A DNA stretch of 64,000 nucleotides from contig NZ_BMTL01000013.1 in NCBI RefSeq assembly GCF_014649655.1, forward strand, positions 62,001 through 126,000, in the 5' to 3' direction. Of the stretch, positions 1-8,610 are shown one piece after another. Origin of the DNA: Streptomyces humidus (lineage in GTDB: Bacteria > Actinomycetota > Actinomycetes > Streptomycetales > Streptomycetaceae). The notes beneath the pieces were generated by a model. It had not been told where the DNA came from, ran no database searches, and saw nothing but the letters and a program-made list of their open reading frames with translations. Each line of letters opens with the position of its first letter. Within the stretch, counting starts at the first letter, position 1. Position numbers and translations under genes: made by a program.

Positions 1-622
1 GCTGGAGAACGGCCACGAGGTCCTGCTCGTCGACAAGGCGCCGACCGCCATCTCGGTCGAGCGCGTCCCCCAGGCCGAGTGGCTGCTGGCCGACGCCTGC
101 GAGATCACCTCCCTGGACGAGGCCGCGCTCCAGCGGTGCAACGTGGTGATCGCCGCCACCGGCGACGACAAGGTCAACCTGGTCGTCTCGTTGCTGGCCA
201 AGACGGAGTACGGCGTCCCGCGCGTCGTCGCCCGCGTCAACAACCCGAAGAACGAGTGGCTCTTCAACGAGTCCTGGGGCGTGGACGTCGCCGTCTCGAC
301 CCCGCGTCTGATGTCGGCCCTGGTCGAGGAGGCGGTGAGCGTCGGCGACCTGGTCCGGCTGCTCCGCTTCAGCCACGGCGACGCCAACCTCGTCGAGCTG
401 ACCCTGCCCGAGGAGTCGGCCCTGGCCGGCACCCAGGTCGGCGACGTGGAGTGGCCGGAGGACACCTCCCTGGTCACCATCATCCGCGGTACCCGCGTCC
501 TCACCCCGACCCGCGAGGACTCCCTCGAACCGGGCGACGAGCTGCTCTTCGTGGCCGCCCAGGCCAGGGAGGAGCAGTTGGAGGACCTGCTGTCGGTCCG
601 CAAGGAGGACACCGGCAGCTGA
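1..622 (+). CDS. trkA: Trk-type potassium uptake regulatory subunit TrkA, 5'-truncated by window edge
   Basis: The last 206 residues of a cytoplasmic K+-channel regulatory (RCK/KTN) protein, read in frame from base 2. The visible part begins inside the NAD-binding RCK_N domain: the strand LLVDKAP ends in an acidic residue that would contact the nucleotide ribose, and AATGDDKVNLVVSLLAK is the typical alpha/beta continuation. RCK_C follows from about residue 125 (LTLPEESALAGTQV to ELLFVAA). TrkA binds NAD(H)/ATP and gates a Trk/Ktr membrane channel. Family members in actinomycetes are about 220 aa, so only the first glycine-rich strand should be missing. Potassium-linked kdpDE lie 1.7 kb downstream on the other strand. 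A very strong terminator follows. Confidence 0.9.
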   Translation, partial: LENGHEVLLVDKAPTAISVERVPQAEWLLADACEITSLDEAALQRCNVVIAATGDDKVNLVVSLLAKTEYGVPRVVARVNNPKNEWLFNESWGVDVAVSTPRLMSALVEEAVSVGDLVRLLRFSHGDANLVELTLPEESALAGTQVGDVEWPEDTSLVTIIRGTRVLTPTREDSLEPGDELLFVAAQAREEQLEDLLSVRKEDTGS

Positions 623-625
623 CCC

Positions 626-698
626 TCGGTCCGAGGGGTGCGCTCGGGGGATGCGCTCCGAGGAATACGGTCCGAGGGACGCGCTCCGAGGGATACGA
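626..698 (+). repeat. Short imperfect direct repeats after trkA
   Basis: Degenerate repeats built on GTCCGAGGG and CGCTCCGAGG. The clearest pair is CGCTCCGAGGaATACG at 654-669 and CGCTCCGAGGgATACG at 682-697, a 28-bp period. They lie between the trkA stop and its terminator. No function is visible. Confidence 0.55.
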
Positions 699-704
699 CG
701 ACGG

Positions 705-752
705 GGGCGCCCTGAGATCTGACGCTGTCGGTCAGATCTCAGGGCGCCCTTT
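705..752 (+). terminator. Strong rho-independent terminator of trkA
   Basis: A perfect 19-bp stem pairs 705-723 with 731-749 around a 7-nt loop (GCTGTCG), followed by TTT. It is tail-to-tail with the DUF3159 gene on the other strand and probably serves both directions. Confidence 0.9.
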
Positions 753-889
753 CACGCCTGCCCGTCTCCCCCACCCGGCCCCTCTGCCCACGGGTGCGAC
801 CCGCGCTCGAGGACGCGCCCGTTCACGGCCGCGGCGCAGGTCCGGGGACGCGGCCATCGAGGACGGTCGGTCACCGGCAGCGCCGGAGA

Positions 890-1681
890 CTACCTGTCCC
901 GACGGTGCCGTCCACCGGCGTCCGACGAGGCCCCCTCGGTCTTTGCGGCCTGCGCGGCCTCCGCCGCGTCCGCTGCCTCCGCGGCCTTCTCCTCGGCCTC
1001 CATCTCCGCGAACACGTCGATCGGCGCGGGCGCCTTGGCCAGGAACACCCAGGTCAGCCAGACGGCGAGCAGGAACGGCGGGATCTTCAGCGCCACCAGC
1101 ACCCAGCCCAGCTGCGCGGTGTTCGCCCACCAGTACAGCGGGAAGAGAATCGCGCACTTGGCGAGCAGAATCAGACCCCAAGCCCAACTGGCCTTGGCGT
1201 AGGCCTTCTTGCGCCCAGGGTTGCGGGTCCGCCAGGAGAGGTTCTCCTTGAAGACCGGGCCGAGGATCAGACCGATCAGCGGCACCCCGCACAGCGTCGT
1301 GACGATGTAGGCGAGGGCCAGCCCCAGCGTGTAGAGCATGCCTGGCAGATAGAAGTCCTTGGCGTTGCCGGTCATCATCGCGAAGACCACGCCGAACGCG
1401 ACGCCGAAGACCCCGCTGAACGCGTGCTTGACGGTGTCCTTCATGGCCAGGCGGACCACGACCAGGACCAGCGACACCGCGAGCGCGGCGATCGCGGACA
1501 TGTGCAGGTCCTTGTTGATCGTGAAGATCGTGACGAAGAGCAGGCCGGGCACCACCGTCTCGACCATGCCCCGCACGCCGCCGAACGCCTCGAACAGCGC
1601 GGCCTCGGTCACCGCCCGGGCGTCGGCCGCGGCCCTGTTCTCCGCGGTCGTGTCTTCGGTCGGCTTGTCGAGCGACGTCAC
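890..1681 (-). CDS. DUF3159 family integral membrane protein
   Basis: A 263-aa multi-pass membrane protein of the actinobacterial DUF3159 family. After a short polar N-terminus there are about six hydrophobic segments (for example LLFVTIFTI, AALAVSLVLVVV, MLYTLGLALAYIVTTL, LGWVLVALKIPPFLLAVWL), with a conserved-looking loop NLSWRTRNPGRKKAY before the last pair. The C-terminus is a charged Ala/Glu-rich cytoplasmic tail. The GTG start (MTSLDK) sits behind GGGAG and is only 3 nt downstream of the OB-fold gene stop, so the two are almost certainly co-transcribed. The proximity of trkA and kdpDE hints at an ion-transport setting, but the biochemical function is unknown. Confidence 0.85.
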   Translation of the reverse strand: MTSLDKPTEDTTAENRAAADARAVTEAALFEAFGGVRGMVETVVPGLLFVTIFTINKDLHMSAIAALAVSLVLVVVRLAMKDTVKHAFSGVFGVAFGVVFAMMTGNAKDFYLPGMLYTLGLALAYIVTTLCGVPLIGLILGPVFKENLSWRTRNPGRKKAYAKASWAWGLILLAKCAILFPLYWWANTAQLGWVLVALKIPPFLLAVWLTWVFLAKAPAPIDVFAEMEAEEKAAEAADAAEAAQAAKTEGASSDAGGRHRRDR

Positions 1682-1684
1682 CGG

Positions 1685-2083
1685 CTACTCCCTACCCAGG
1701 GGTCTCAGTTCGTACTTGGGGTTGAACAGCACCCGACGGCCACGGCTCATGGAGACCCGGCCCGATGCGATGAGCTTGCGCCCCGGTTCTATTCCCACGA
1801 TGGAGCGCCTGCCCAGCCACACCACGTCGAGTGCCGCACTGCCGTCGAACAGTTCGGCCTCCAGGGCCGGGACTCCGGCGCGCGGCCGCAGGGTGACCGT
1901 GCGCAACGTACCAGTAACGGTGACTATCTGCCGGTCCTGGCAGTCTCCGATCCGCGTGCAACCGGCCGTCTCGGCGTCCTCTCGCAGCTCCTCGGACTCC
2001 AGGTCCTCCTGCGACGAGGAGAGCCGGTCGAGCATGCGCCGGAACCGGCCGACCGGCTTTTCGGAACGAGGAACAGCGTTCAT
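1685..2083 (-). CDS. OB-fold nucleic-acid-binding domain protein
   Basis: A 132-aa small soluble protein. The first 45 residues are polar and helical (RRMLDRLSSSQEDLESEELREDA). The rest reads as a five-strand OB barrel: VTVTGTLRTVTLRPR, PALEAELFDGSAALDVVWLGRR and KLIASGRVSMSRGRRVLFNPKYEL, the last typical of tRNA-anticodon/RecG-like OB folds. It probably binds nucleic acid, but the partner is unknown. It is first in a two-gene unit with the DUF3159 gene. A TACGCT hexamer ends about 7 nt before the ATG with no Shine-Dalgarno, so the transcript may be leaderless (inference). Confidence 0.8.
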   Translation of the reverse strand: MNAVPRSEKPVGRFRRMLDRLSSSQEDLESEELREDAETAGCTRIGDCQDRQIVTVTGTLRTVTLRPRAGVPALEAELFDGSAALDVVWLGRRSIVGIEPGRKLIASGRVSMSRGRRVLFNPKYELRPLGRE

Positions 2084-2175
2084 ATCTGAAGCGTACCGGG
2101 GCCCGCAGACAGAGCCGCACCCGCGACGGCACCCGCCCGCGACCCCCGAGACGGTGGCCTAGGTCGTGGCCGCCG

Positions 2176-2220
2176 TACGCGGAACCCGTACCCATGGGCG
2201 TATGCGGAACCCGTACCCGT
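2176..2220. repeat. Direct repeat of about 20 bp in the kdpE/OB-gene intergenic region
   Basis: GCGGAACCCGTACCC occurs at 2179-2193 and again at 2204-2218, flanked by similar GTA(C/T) and (A/G)TG. Degenerate CGTACCCATG copies continue to about 2265. The repeats lie in the 225-bp spacer between the kdpE stop and the OB-gene start. No terminator or promoter is obvious there. Confidence 0.6.
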
Positions 2221-2308
2221 GTCCCTGCCCATCGGCGTACGCGCGACCGTACCCATGCCCGTGCCCGCGGTCGTCGCGACGTCCGCCTCCCGGCCCGTGG
2301 CTGCGGCC

Positions 2309-3025
2309 CTACCGCTCGAACCGGTATCCCATCCCCGGCTCCGTGACGAAGTGCCTCGGATGCGAGGGGTCCGCCTCCAGCTTGCGTCTGAGCTGTGCCA
2401 TGTACACGCGCAGATAGTTCGTCTCCGTCCCGTACGACGGCCCCCACACCTCCTGCAGCAGCTGCTTCTGGCTGACCAGGCGACCGGTGTTGCGCACCAG
2501 CACCTCCAGCAGGTGCCACTCCGTGGGCGTCAGCCGTACGTCCTTCCCGGCCCGGTTCACCTTCTTCGCGGCCAAGTCCACGGTGAACTCGTCGGTCTCC
2601 ACCAGGACCTCGCCCTCGCCGCCCCCGGCGGGCTCGGCGCGGCGGACGGCAGCCCTCAGCCGGGCCAGCAGCTCGTCCATGCCGAACGGCTTGGTGACGT
2701 AGTCGTCGGCGCCCGCGTCGAGCGCCTCGACCTTCTCGTCGGAGGAGTGGCGTGCGGACAGCACCAGGATCGGCACCCTGGTCCAGCCGCGCAGTCCTCT
2801 GATCACCTCCACGCCGTCCATGTCCGGCAGCCCGAGGTCGAGGACGACGACGTCCGGGTGGCGGGCGGCGGCGAGCCGGAGCGCGGTGGCGCCGTCATGG
2901 GCAGCGTCGACCTCGTACTTGCGGGCCTTGAGGTTGATCACGAGGGCGCGCACTATCTGCGGCTCGTCGTCGATCACGAGGACCCTCGTCGGAGCCTGGG
3001 GCGTCCCGTCGGCCGCGCTCAGCAT
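2309..3025 (-). CDS. kdpE: KdpE-type response regulator (OmpR family)
   Basis: A 238-aa DNA-binding response regulator. The receiver domain (about 14-130) has the acidic pair in VLVIDDE, phospho-acceptor Asp in VVVLDLGLP, the switch Ser in LVLSARH and Lys in VTKPF. A winged-helix OmpR/PhoB domain follows from about 145, with LTPTEWHLLEVLVRN and the closing RRKLEADPSHPRHFVTEPGMGYRF typical of KdpE. Its ATG overlaps the end of kdpD by 7 nt (3019-3025), so the pair is translationally coupled. The expected target, kdpFABC, is not in this window, so it acts on a distant operon or a different regulon. Confidence 0.92.
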   Translation of the reverse strand: MLSAADGTPQAPTRVLVIDDEPQIVRALVINLKARKYEVDAAHDGATALRLAAARHPDVVVLDLGLPDMDGVEVIRGLRGWTRVPILVLSARHSSDEKVEALDAGADDYVTKPFGMDELLARLRAAVRRAEPAGGGEGEVLVETDEFTVDLAAKKVNRAGKDVRLTPTEWHLLEVLVRNTGRLVSQKQLLQEVWGPSYGTETNYLRVYMAQLRRKLEADPSHPRHFVTEPGMGYRFER

Positions 3026-5634
3026 GAGGCCTGCCTTTCGGGTCTTGCGGTGTACGTGTCCGGCCCAGGAGCCGGGCCGGGATGCGGCCCTGGGTCAGGG
3101 CCGGGATGCGGCCCGGGGTGTGACTCGGGGCGTGGTCCGGCCGCGCGCAGGGTGAGGACCATGGTGAGTCCCCCGCCAGGGGTGTCCTCCGCGTCGAGGG
3201 TGCCGCCCATGGCCTCGGCGAAGCCTCGGGCGACCGCGAGGCCCAGCCCCACTCCGGCGCCTCGCGGGGCGTCGCCGTAGCGCTGGAAGGGGGCGAATAT
3301 CCGCTCCTTGGCCTCGTCCGGGACGCCTGGTCCACGGTCGACGACCCGTAGCTCGACCCGGTCGGACAGAGCGCTCGCCGAGACCAGCACGGGTGCACCT
3401 CCCGGACTGTACTTGACGGCGTTCTCCACCAGGTTGGCGACCGACCGCTCCAGCAGGCCGGCGTCGACGGCGACCATCGGCAGCGTCTCGGGGATGTCCA
3501 GCTCGACGCGGACCTGCGGGTCGGGCACTCCGCCGAGCGCCATCGGCACCACCTCGTCGAGGTCGGTCTCGCGGATGATCGGCGTGACCGTGCCCGTCTG
3601 GAGACGGGACATGTCCAGCAGGTTGCCGACCAGGTGGTCGAGACGGTCCGCGCCGTCCTCGATGCCTTCCAGCAGCGCCGCCCGGTCGTCCTCGGACCAG
3701 GCCACGTCGTCGGACCTCAGACTCGAGACCGCCGCCTTGATCCCGGCCAGCGGCGTGCGCAGGTCGTGGCTGACGGCGGCCAGCAACGCCGTGCGGATGC
3801 GGTTGCCCTCGGCCAGCGCGCGGGCCCGGTCGGCCTCCTCCTGCAGCCGCCTCCGGTCCAGCGCGACGACTGCCTGCGCGGCGAACGCGGCCAGCACCCG
3901 CCGGTCCTCCGCGGGCAGCACCCGCCCGGTGAGCGCCAGCGCCGTGCGGTCGCCGACCGGCACCTCCACGTCCGCGTCGTCGGGCCGTTCGACCGGGCGC
4001 CCGAAGCCGACATGGCCGGCGCGGGTCCAGGGCTCGCGGTCGCCCGCCCGCTCCAGGAGCGCCGCCGACTCCATCCCGAAGGTCTCCCGCACCCGCTCCA
4101 GCAGCGCCTCGAGGCTGGTCTCGCCCCGCAGGACGTTGCCCGCCAGGTAGGACAGGATCTCCGACTCGGCCCGCAGCCGGGCCGCCTGGTGGGTGCGCCG
4201 GGCGGCGAGGTCCACCACCGACGCCACCGAGATCCCGACGCCGACGAAGATCACGATGGCGACGATGTTCTTCGGGTCGGCGATGGTCCAGCGGTGCAGG
4301 GGCGGCGTGTAGAAGTAGTTCAGCAGCAGTGAGCCCACGGCCGCCGAGGCCAGCGCGGGCAGCAGGCCGCCCAGCAGGGCCGCGGCCACGGTGACCGCCA
4401 GGAACAGCAGCATGTCGTTGGCGAGGCCGAGGTGGACGGTGCTCAGCAGCAGCGCCACCAGCGCCGGGCCGGCCACGCCGACCAGCCAGCCCCAGACGAT
4501 CCGGGCCCGCCCGAGCCTGGCCCCGCGGGCCACGGGCAGCCCGCGCCCCTTGGCGGCCTCCTCGTGGGTGACGATGTGGACGTCGAGGTCCGCCCCGGAC
4601 TCCCGGGCGACGGTCGCGCCGACCCCGGGCCCGAAGACGTACTGCCAGGCCTTGCGGCGCGAGGAGCCGAGCACGATCTGGGTCGCGTTGACCCCGCGGG
4701 CGAAGTCGAGCAGCGCGGCGGGCACGTCATCGCCGATCACGTGGTGGAAGGTGCCGCCCAGGTCCTCCGCGAGGGTGCGCTGCACCGCCAGTTCCTTGGG
4801 CGAAGCCGAGGTGAGCCCGTCGCTGCGCGCGATGTACACGGCCAGCACCTCGCCGCCGGCGCCCTTCTCCGCCAGCCGCGCCGCCCTCCGGATGAGCGTG
4901 CGTCCCTCCGGGCCGCCGGTCAGCCCGACCACGATCCGCTCGCGCGAACCCCAGATCGCCGACACCCGGTGCTCGCTGCGGTACTGCTGCAGGTACTCGT
5001 CGACCCGGTCGGCGACCCACAGCAGGGCCAGTTCCCGCAGGGCCGTGAGGTTCCCGGGCCGGAAGTAGTTGGACAGGGCCGCGTCGACCTTGTCCGGCCG
5101 GTAGACGTTGCCGTGCGCCATCCGGCGGCGCAGCGCCTGCGGCGACATGTCCACCAGCTCGATCTCGTCGGCACGCCGGACGAACTCGTCGGGCACCGTC
5201 TCCTGCTGCCGGACGCCCGTGATGAACTCCACGACGTCGCCCAGGGACTCCAGGTGCTGGATGTTCACCGTGGAGATCACGTCGACGCCGACGGCGAGCA
5301 GTTCCTCCACGTCCTGCCAGCGCTTGGCGTTGCGGGAGCCGGGAACATTGGTGTGGGCGAGTTCGTCCACCAGGGCGACCTTCGGGGCGCGGGCGAGGAC
5401 GGCGTCCACGTCCATCTCGGTGAAGGCGGCGCCCCGGTACTCCAGCTCACGGCGCGGGAGCTCCTCCAGGCCGTGCAGCATCACCTCGGTACGCCGGCGG
5501 CCGTGATGCTCCACGAACGCCACCACGCAGTCCGTGCCGCGCTCCATCCGGCGATGGGCCTCGGACAGCATGGCGTACGTCTTGCCCACGCCGGGTGCGG
5601 CACCGAGGTAGATCCGAAGCTTGCCGCGTGCCAT
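3019..5634 (-). CDS. kdpD: KdpD osmosensitive K+ channel sensor histidine kinase
   Basis: An 871-aa membrane kinase. The N-terminal KdpD domain starts with a Walker A loop (GAAPGVGKT, residues 11-19) and is followed by a UspA-like domain (about 230-360). Four closely spaced transmembrane helices (DUF4118, about 385-480), a GAF-like linker, HisKA (AAVSHDLRTPL, His near 621) and the HATPase region (NLVENAVKY, DRGPGVPD, GVGLGLAVARG) complete it. It senses low K+/turgor and phosphorylates KdpE. The C-terminus ends in a proline-glycine tail of repeated PGPHPGPDPGP units, not part of the usual family end. The ATG follows GAGG. Full-length KdpD is normally 850-900 aa, so it is intact. Confidence 0.94.
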   Translation of the reverse strand: MARGKLRIYLGAAPGVGKTYAMLSEAHRRMERGTDCVVAFVEHHGRRRTEVMLHGLEELPRRELEYRGAAFTEMDVDAVLARAPKVALVDELAHTNVPGSRNAKRWQDVEELLAVGVDVISTVNIQHLESLGDVVEFITGVRQQETVPDEFVRRADEIELVDMSPQALRRRMAHGNVYRPDKVDAALSNYFRPGNLTALRELALLWVADRVDEYLQQYRSEHRVSAIWGSRERIVVGLTGGPEGRTLIRRAARLAEKGAGGEVLAVYIARSDGLTSASPKELAVQRTLAEDLGGTFHHVIGDDVPAALLDFARGVNATQIVLGSSRRKAWQYVFGPGVGATVARESGADLDVHIVTHEEAAKGRGLPVARGARLGRARIVWGWLVGVAGPALVALLLSTVHLGLANDMLLFLAVTVAAALLGGLLPALASAAVGSLLLNYFYTPPLHRWTIADPKNIVAIVIFVGVGISVASVVDLAARRTHQAARLRAESEILSYLAGNVLRGETSLEALLERVRETFGMESAALLERAGDREPWTRAGHVGFGRPVERPDDADVEVPVGDRTALALTGRVLPAEDRRVLAAFAAQAVVALDRRRLQEEADRARALAEGNRIRTALLAAVSHDLRTPLAGIKAAVSSLRSDDVAWSEDDRAALLEGIEDGADRLDHLVGNLLDMSRLQTGTVTPIIRETDLDEVVPMALGGVPDPQVRVELDIPETLPMVAVDAGLLERSVANLVENAVKYSPGGAPVLVSASALSDRVELRVVDRGPGVPDEAKERIFAPFQRYGDAPRGAGVGLGLAVARGFAEAMGGTLDAEDTPGGGLTMVLTLRAAGPRPESHPGPHPGPDPGPHPGPAPGPDTYTARPERQASC

Positions 5635-6053
5635 GGCCTCATTGTCTTCCTGTCATTGCTGCCTACGCAGCGTCGACCTTACGGCCAACACTTCCGGGAC
5701 GAGGGGCGGGACGAGGGCCGCGACGCGCCTTTGACGCAACCCTGACGCGTGGCGGACGCCCGCGCCCCTCAGCCCTTCATCGGATGAGCCCTCCCCATCG
5801 GTTCACGCGGGATCGTCCGGTGTCCGGCCTGGGGGCCGAGGGCCTGCCGCAGCCGCTCCCCCGCGTCGGTGCCGTGCAGGTCCTGGCCCTGGACCCGGCT
5901 GGTCTCGGCGACCTGCGAGACGGGGGAGATGCCGTACCCGGTGCGGGTGAGGTCCCGGCAGGTCTCCTGCGTCGAGCGGAGAGGCCAGGTCCGGGCCAAC
6001 GGGCCGGACCTGGCCTCATGTGCAGGGATCAGGACGCGCGCAGGGCACGCCGA
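5635..6053. other. Intergenic region upstream of kdpD
   Basis: 419 bp with no convincing gene. A minus-strand reading frame at 5769-5999 (76 codons, TTG start) has some protein-like character around ISPVSQVAETSRVQ but no family match, no good ribosome binding site and poor codon bias. It may be a decayed gene. A short inverted repeat GCTGC-CTAC-GCAGC lies at 5658-5671, close upstream of kdpD, and could sit in its leader or promoter. Confidence 0.5.
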
Positions 6054-6086
6054 AGGGCCGCACCCCCGAAGAAGGGGTGCGGCCCT
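6054..6086 (-). terminator. Rho-independent terminator of the thioesterase-dut-DUF3710 operon
   Basis: A perfect 13-bp stem pairs 6054-6066 (AGGGCCGCACCCC) with 6074-6086 around a 7-nt loop. It lies 58 nt beyond the DUF3710 stop on the minus strand. Confidence 0.85.
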
Positions 6087-6143
6087 GTCAGCCGTGCGTC
6101 GCGTCGACGAGTCGAACAGCCGGCCCTCCGGCGGGGCGGCGGG

Positions 6144-6908
6144 TCAGCGGACCTCGGTGATCTCCGGTCCACGCTGAAGCTGGCCCATGCCACCGGAGAA
6201 GCGGGAGCTCTCGTCCTGCTGCTGGACGCCCTCGGGCACCATCTGCGCGTCGTTCGGCAGCTTGAGGACGATCGGGTCGCGAGGCGCCATCGGACCCTCG
6301 CCGCGGACCACGACCGTGTCCCGGAAGATCTGCTCCAGCAGACCCGCCGCCTGCGGCTGCACCGCGCCCTGGCCGGAGATCACCCCGCGCAGGAACCAGC
6401 GAGGACCGTCCACGCCGACGAACCGCACGACGTGGAAGCCGCCCGTGCCGTCCGGCAGCTGCACCGGCACCTGGGCCCGCAGCTCCCAGCCCAGCGGGCC
6501 CTCGACCTCGTCGACGATGCCGCCCTGCTGCGTGATGCCGGAGCCGATCTCCTCGCGCACCTCGCCCCAGATGCCCTCGCGCTTGGGAGCGGCGAAGGCC
6601 TGGAGCTGGATGGCGCTGTCGCGCAGCACGACGGTCGCGGCGACGATCGCGTCGCCGGCGACCTCGACCCGCAGCTCCATGCCGTCGACCCCGGGCACGA
6701 AGAGCCCGCCGAGGTCCACGCGGCCCTCGGCCGGGTCGCGTACCTCGGAGTCGTCCCAGGGCCCGTCGGGCCGCGGCTCCGGCTCGAGCCGCACGCGTTC
6801 GCGCTCGCCCTCCACGTCGTCCGCCTCAGTGTCGACACTGTCGACGACCTGCTCGGCCTCGCCGGCCGCGTCCTCGGCGGCACCCTTCTTCTTGCGACGT
6901 CCGAACAC
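6144..6908 (-). CDS. DUF3710 domain-containing protein
   Basis: A 254-aa conserved actinobacterial soluble protein. The start is set at GTG 6908 because the family begins with a basic MFGRRKKK motif and an AAGGA site lies just upstream; an upstream in-frame ATG inside dut would add a non-conserved tail. The order is a basic N-terminus, an acidic Glu/Asp-rich linker to about residue 65, then a beta-rich domain including DLGGLFVPGVDGMELRVEV, GWELRAQVPVQ and FVGVDGPRWFLRGVISGQ. The terminal region (about 195-254) holds VVRGEGPMAPRDPIVLKLP. The function is unknown. It begins 1 nt after the dut stop and is the last gene of that operon. Confidence 0.88.
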   Translation of the reverse strand: MFGRRKKKGAAEDAAGEAEQVVDSVDTEADDVEGERERVRLEPEPRPDGPWDDSEVRDPAEGRVDLGGLFVPGVDGMELRVEVAGDAIVAATVVLRDSAIQLQAFAAPKREGIWGEVREEIGSGITQQGGIVDEVEGPLGWELRAQVPVQLPDGTGGFHVVRFVGVDGPRWFLRGVISGQGAVQPQAAGLLEQIFRDTVVVRGEGPMAPRDPIVLKLPNDAQMVPEGVQQQDESSRFSGGMGQLQRGPEITEVR

Positions 6909-6909
6909 G

Positions 6910-7461
6910 TCACTGTCCTTCCCGGTCGGATACGACCGAAGCGTATCGATTCCCACCCGTCGCGCCGCCCTCGGCGGCCTGACCGCTTGTACCGCTTGCG
7001 CCGCCCACGGCGGCATGCCCGCCGGTGGACCCGAAGCCCCCTGCGGCCCGCGCCGATCCGGGAAGCTCCGCCACCTCCTGGAAGCGAACCCTCTCGACCT
7101 GCTGGACGACCAGTTGGGCAATCCGGTCGAAGCGCTCGAACCGCACGGACTCGTGCGGGTCGAGATTCACCACGATCACCTTGATCTCCCCACGGTACCC
7201 GGCATCAACCGTCCCCGGGGCATTCACGAGGGCGACGCCGCATCGGGCGGCAAGTCCCGAACGCGGGTGCACGAAGGCCGCGTACCCCTCCGGCAGGGCG
7301 ATGGACACCCCCGTCGGCAGCACGGCCCGCTCCCCCGGCGCCAGTTCCCGGCTCAGGGTGGTGCGCAGGTCGGCCCCCGCGTCCCCGGGGTGCTCGTACG
7401 CCGGAAGCGGTACGTCGGGGTCGACGCGCCGGATCAGGACGTTCAGCGCGTCACTGCTCAC
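6910..7461 (-). CDS. dut: Deoxyuridine 5'-triphosphate nucleotidohydrolase (dUTPase)
   Basis: A 183-aa trimeric dUTPase that hydrolyses dUTP to dUMP plus pyrophosphate, keeping uracil out of DNA and feeding dTMP synthesis. The family motifs are present: HPGDAGADLRT (motif 1), HPRSGLAARCGVA (motif 2), NAPGTVDAGYRGEI (motif 3, with catalytic Asp and stacking Tyr), RIAQLVVQ (motif 4) and RAAGGFGSTG (motif 5, P-loop-like). The C-terminal 25 residues after motif 5 are a Gly/Ala-rich tail longer than usual. The GTG start shares a 4-nt GTGA overlap with the upstream thioesterase stop, and dut ends 1 nt before DUF3710, so the three form a tight operon. Confidence 0.95.
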   Translation of the reverse strand: MSSDALNVLIRRVDPDVPLPAYEHPGDAGADLRTTLSRELAPGERAVLPTGVSIALPEGYAAFVHPRSGLAARCGVALVNAPGTVDAGYRGEIKVIVVNLDPHESVRFERFDRIAQLVVQQVERVRFQEVAELPGSARAAGGFGSTGGHAAVGGASGTSGQAAEGGATGGNRYASVVSDREGQ

Positions 7462-8042
7462 GGATTCACCTCGAAGGCGCGAGCGCGCCTGATCCGGTCC
7501 GGGTCGCTCATGGCGGCCTGGATCTCCTCCTCGCGGCCGTGCTGCACGAAGTGCTCGACCGCGACCTCCACGAAGAGCGCCTCGGCACGGACGGCGAGGG
7601 GTCCGTCGGGGCCACCGATCCGGCCGACGGCACGCGAGTAGATCTTGCGTCGGGCCACCGCGGTGACCTCGGCCTCCAGGTGGAGCGTGGCGCCGACGGG
7701 GACGGGCCGCAAGAAGTCGGTCTCCAGCCGTCCGGTCACCGCGATCGTGCGCAGCAGCCAGTTCAGCGAGCCGAGCGTCTCGTCGAGAGCCGCTGCCAGG
7801 ATCCCGCCGTGGGCCAGACCCGGCGCGCCCTGGTGAGCGGGCCGCACGGTGAACTCGGCGGTGACGCTCACCCCCTCGCCGGCCCGCGTCTCCAGGTGCA
7901 GCCCATGGGGCTGCCCGCCGCCGCATCCGAAACAGTGTTCGTAGTGGGCGCCGAGTAGCTCACCGGGTGCGGGAGCGTCGGGATGCCGTACGGGTTTCAC
8001 GGCGTCGGCCGGAGGCTCAAGAGCTGCGGAATTACCACTCAC
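7458..8042 (-). CDS. PaaI family hotdog-fold thioesterase
   Basis: A 194-aa acyl-CoA thioesterase-like protein. The hotdog core spans about 60-175 and includes the active-site helix AHGGILAAALDETLG preceded by FTVRPAHQGAPG, and the strand RLETDFLRPVPVGATLHLEAEV. Upstream is HYEHCFGCGGGQPHGL, a Cys-containing motif seen in this subfamily. GTG 8042 is preferred over the ATG at 8102 because TAAGG lies 9 nt upstream and the longer form would overlap the divergent DUF3093 gene. Substrate unknown. It is the first gene of the dut operon. Confidence 0.85.
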   Translation of the reverse strand: MSGNSAALEPPADAVKPVRHPDAPAPGELLGAHYEHCFGCGGGQPHGLHLETRAGEGVSVTAEFTVRPAHQGAPGLAHGGILAAALDETLGSLNWLLRTIAVTGRLETDFLRPVPVGATLHLEAEVTAVARRKIYSRAVGRIGGPDGPLAVRAEALFVEVAVEHFVQHGREEEIQAAMSDPDRIRRARAFEVNP

Positions 8043-8100
8043 AGCCGCAGACCTTACCCGCGCGTCCGCCGTGTTCGGACACCGTGCCAAGCTTGGCTTC

Positions 8101-8565
8101 ATGCAGCTCTCCGCCGCCCCTTACGAAGAACGCCTCACCGCCCCCCGCTCGTGGTGGTTCGTCTCGTTCCTCGTGGGCGTCTCCATGGCCCTGATCCTGT
8201 TGCCCTTCGGCACCCTGCCGTTGCTCGGCGGCCTGGTCGGCGGCACCGCTGCCGCGGCCGTCGTGGCCAGCTCCTACGGCTCCCTGCGCATCCGGGTCGT
8301 GGGTGACTCCCTCATCGCGGGCGAGGCGAAGATCCCGGTCGCGGCCCTGGGCGAGGCGGAGATCCTGGACGCGGAGGAGGCGCGCGCCTGGCGCACGCAC
8401 AAGGCCGACACCCGTGCCTTCCTGCTGCTGCGCTCCTACATCCCCACGGCGTTGAAGGTGGAGGTCACCGACCGGGACGACCCCACGCCGTATCTGTATC
8501 TGTCGACGCGGGAGCCCGAGCGCCTGGCGCAGGCCATCGCGGCGGCGCGGGAAGCGAAGGCGTAG
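8101..8565 (+). CDS. DUF3093 domain-containing membrane protein
   Basis: A 154-aa protein with one hydrophobic hairpin: LVGVSMALILLPFGTLPLL and GGLVGGTAAAAVVAS (about 18-60). A compact cytosolic beta domain follows (IRVVGDSLIAGEAKIPVAALGEAEILD and TALKVEVTDRDDPTPYLYLSTREPERLAQAI), resembling a PH-like strand pattern. DUF3093 is a conserved actinobacterial family, often beside dut. ATG 8101 (MQLSAAPYEERLTAPRSWW) is the family start; there is no clear Shine-Dalgarno. It is divergent from the thioesterase with a 58-bp spacer. Function unknown. Confidence 0.85.
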   Translation: MQLSAAPYEERLTAPRSWWFVSFLVGVSMALILLPFGTLPLLGGLVGGTAAAAVVASSYGSLRIRVVGDSLIAGEAKIPVAALGEAEILDAEEARAWRTHKADTRAFLLLRSYIPTALKVEVTDRDDPTPYLYLSTREPERLAQAIAAAREAKA

Positions 8566-8610
8566 GCCGGGGAAGCCCCCGTCGTCGGTCGGCCCGGCAG
8601 TCGTCGGACG

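Noticed and set aside
5769..5999. Possible 76-codon minus-strand gene, considered as a kdpC remnant
   Set aside because: It lacks the KdpC C-terminal signature (VLxLNLAL), has only a TTG start without a good binding site, and matches no family that I can identify. Kept as a note in the intergenic entry.
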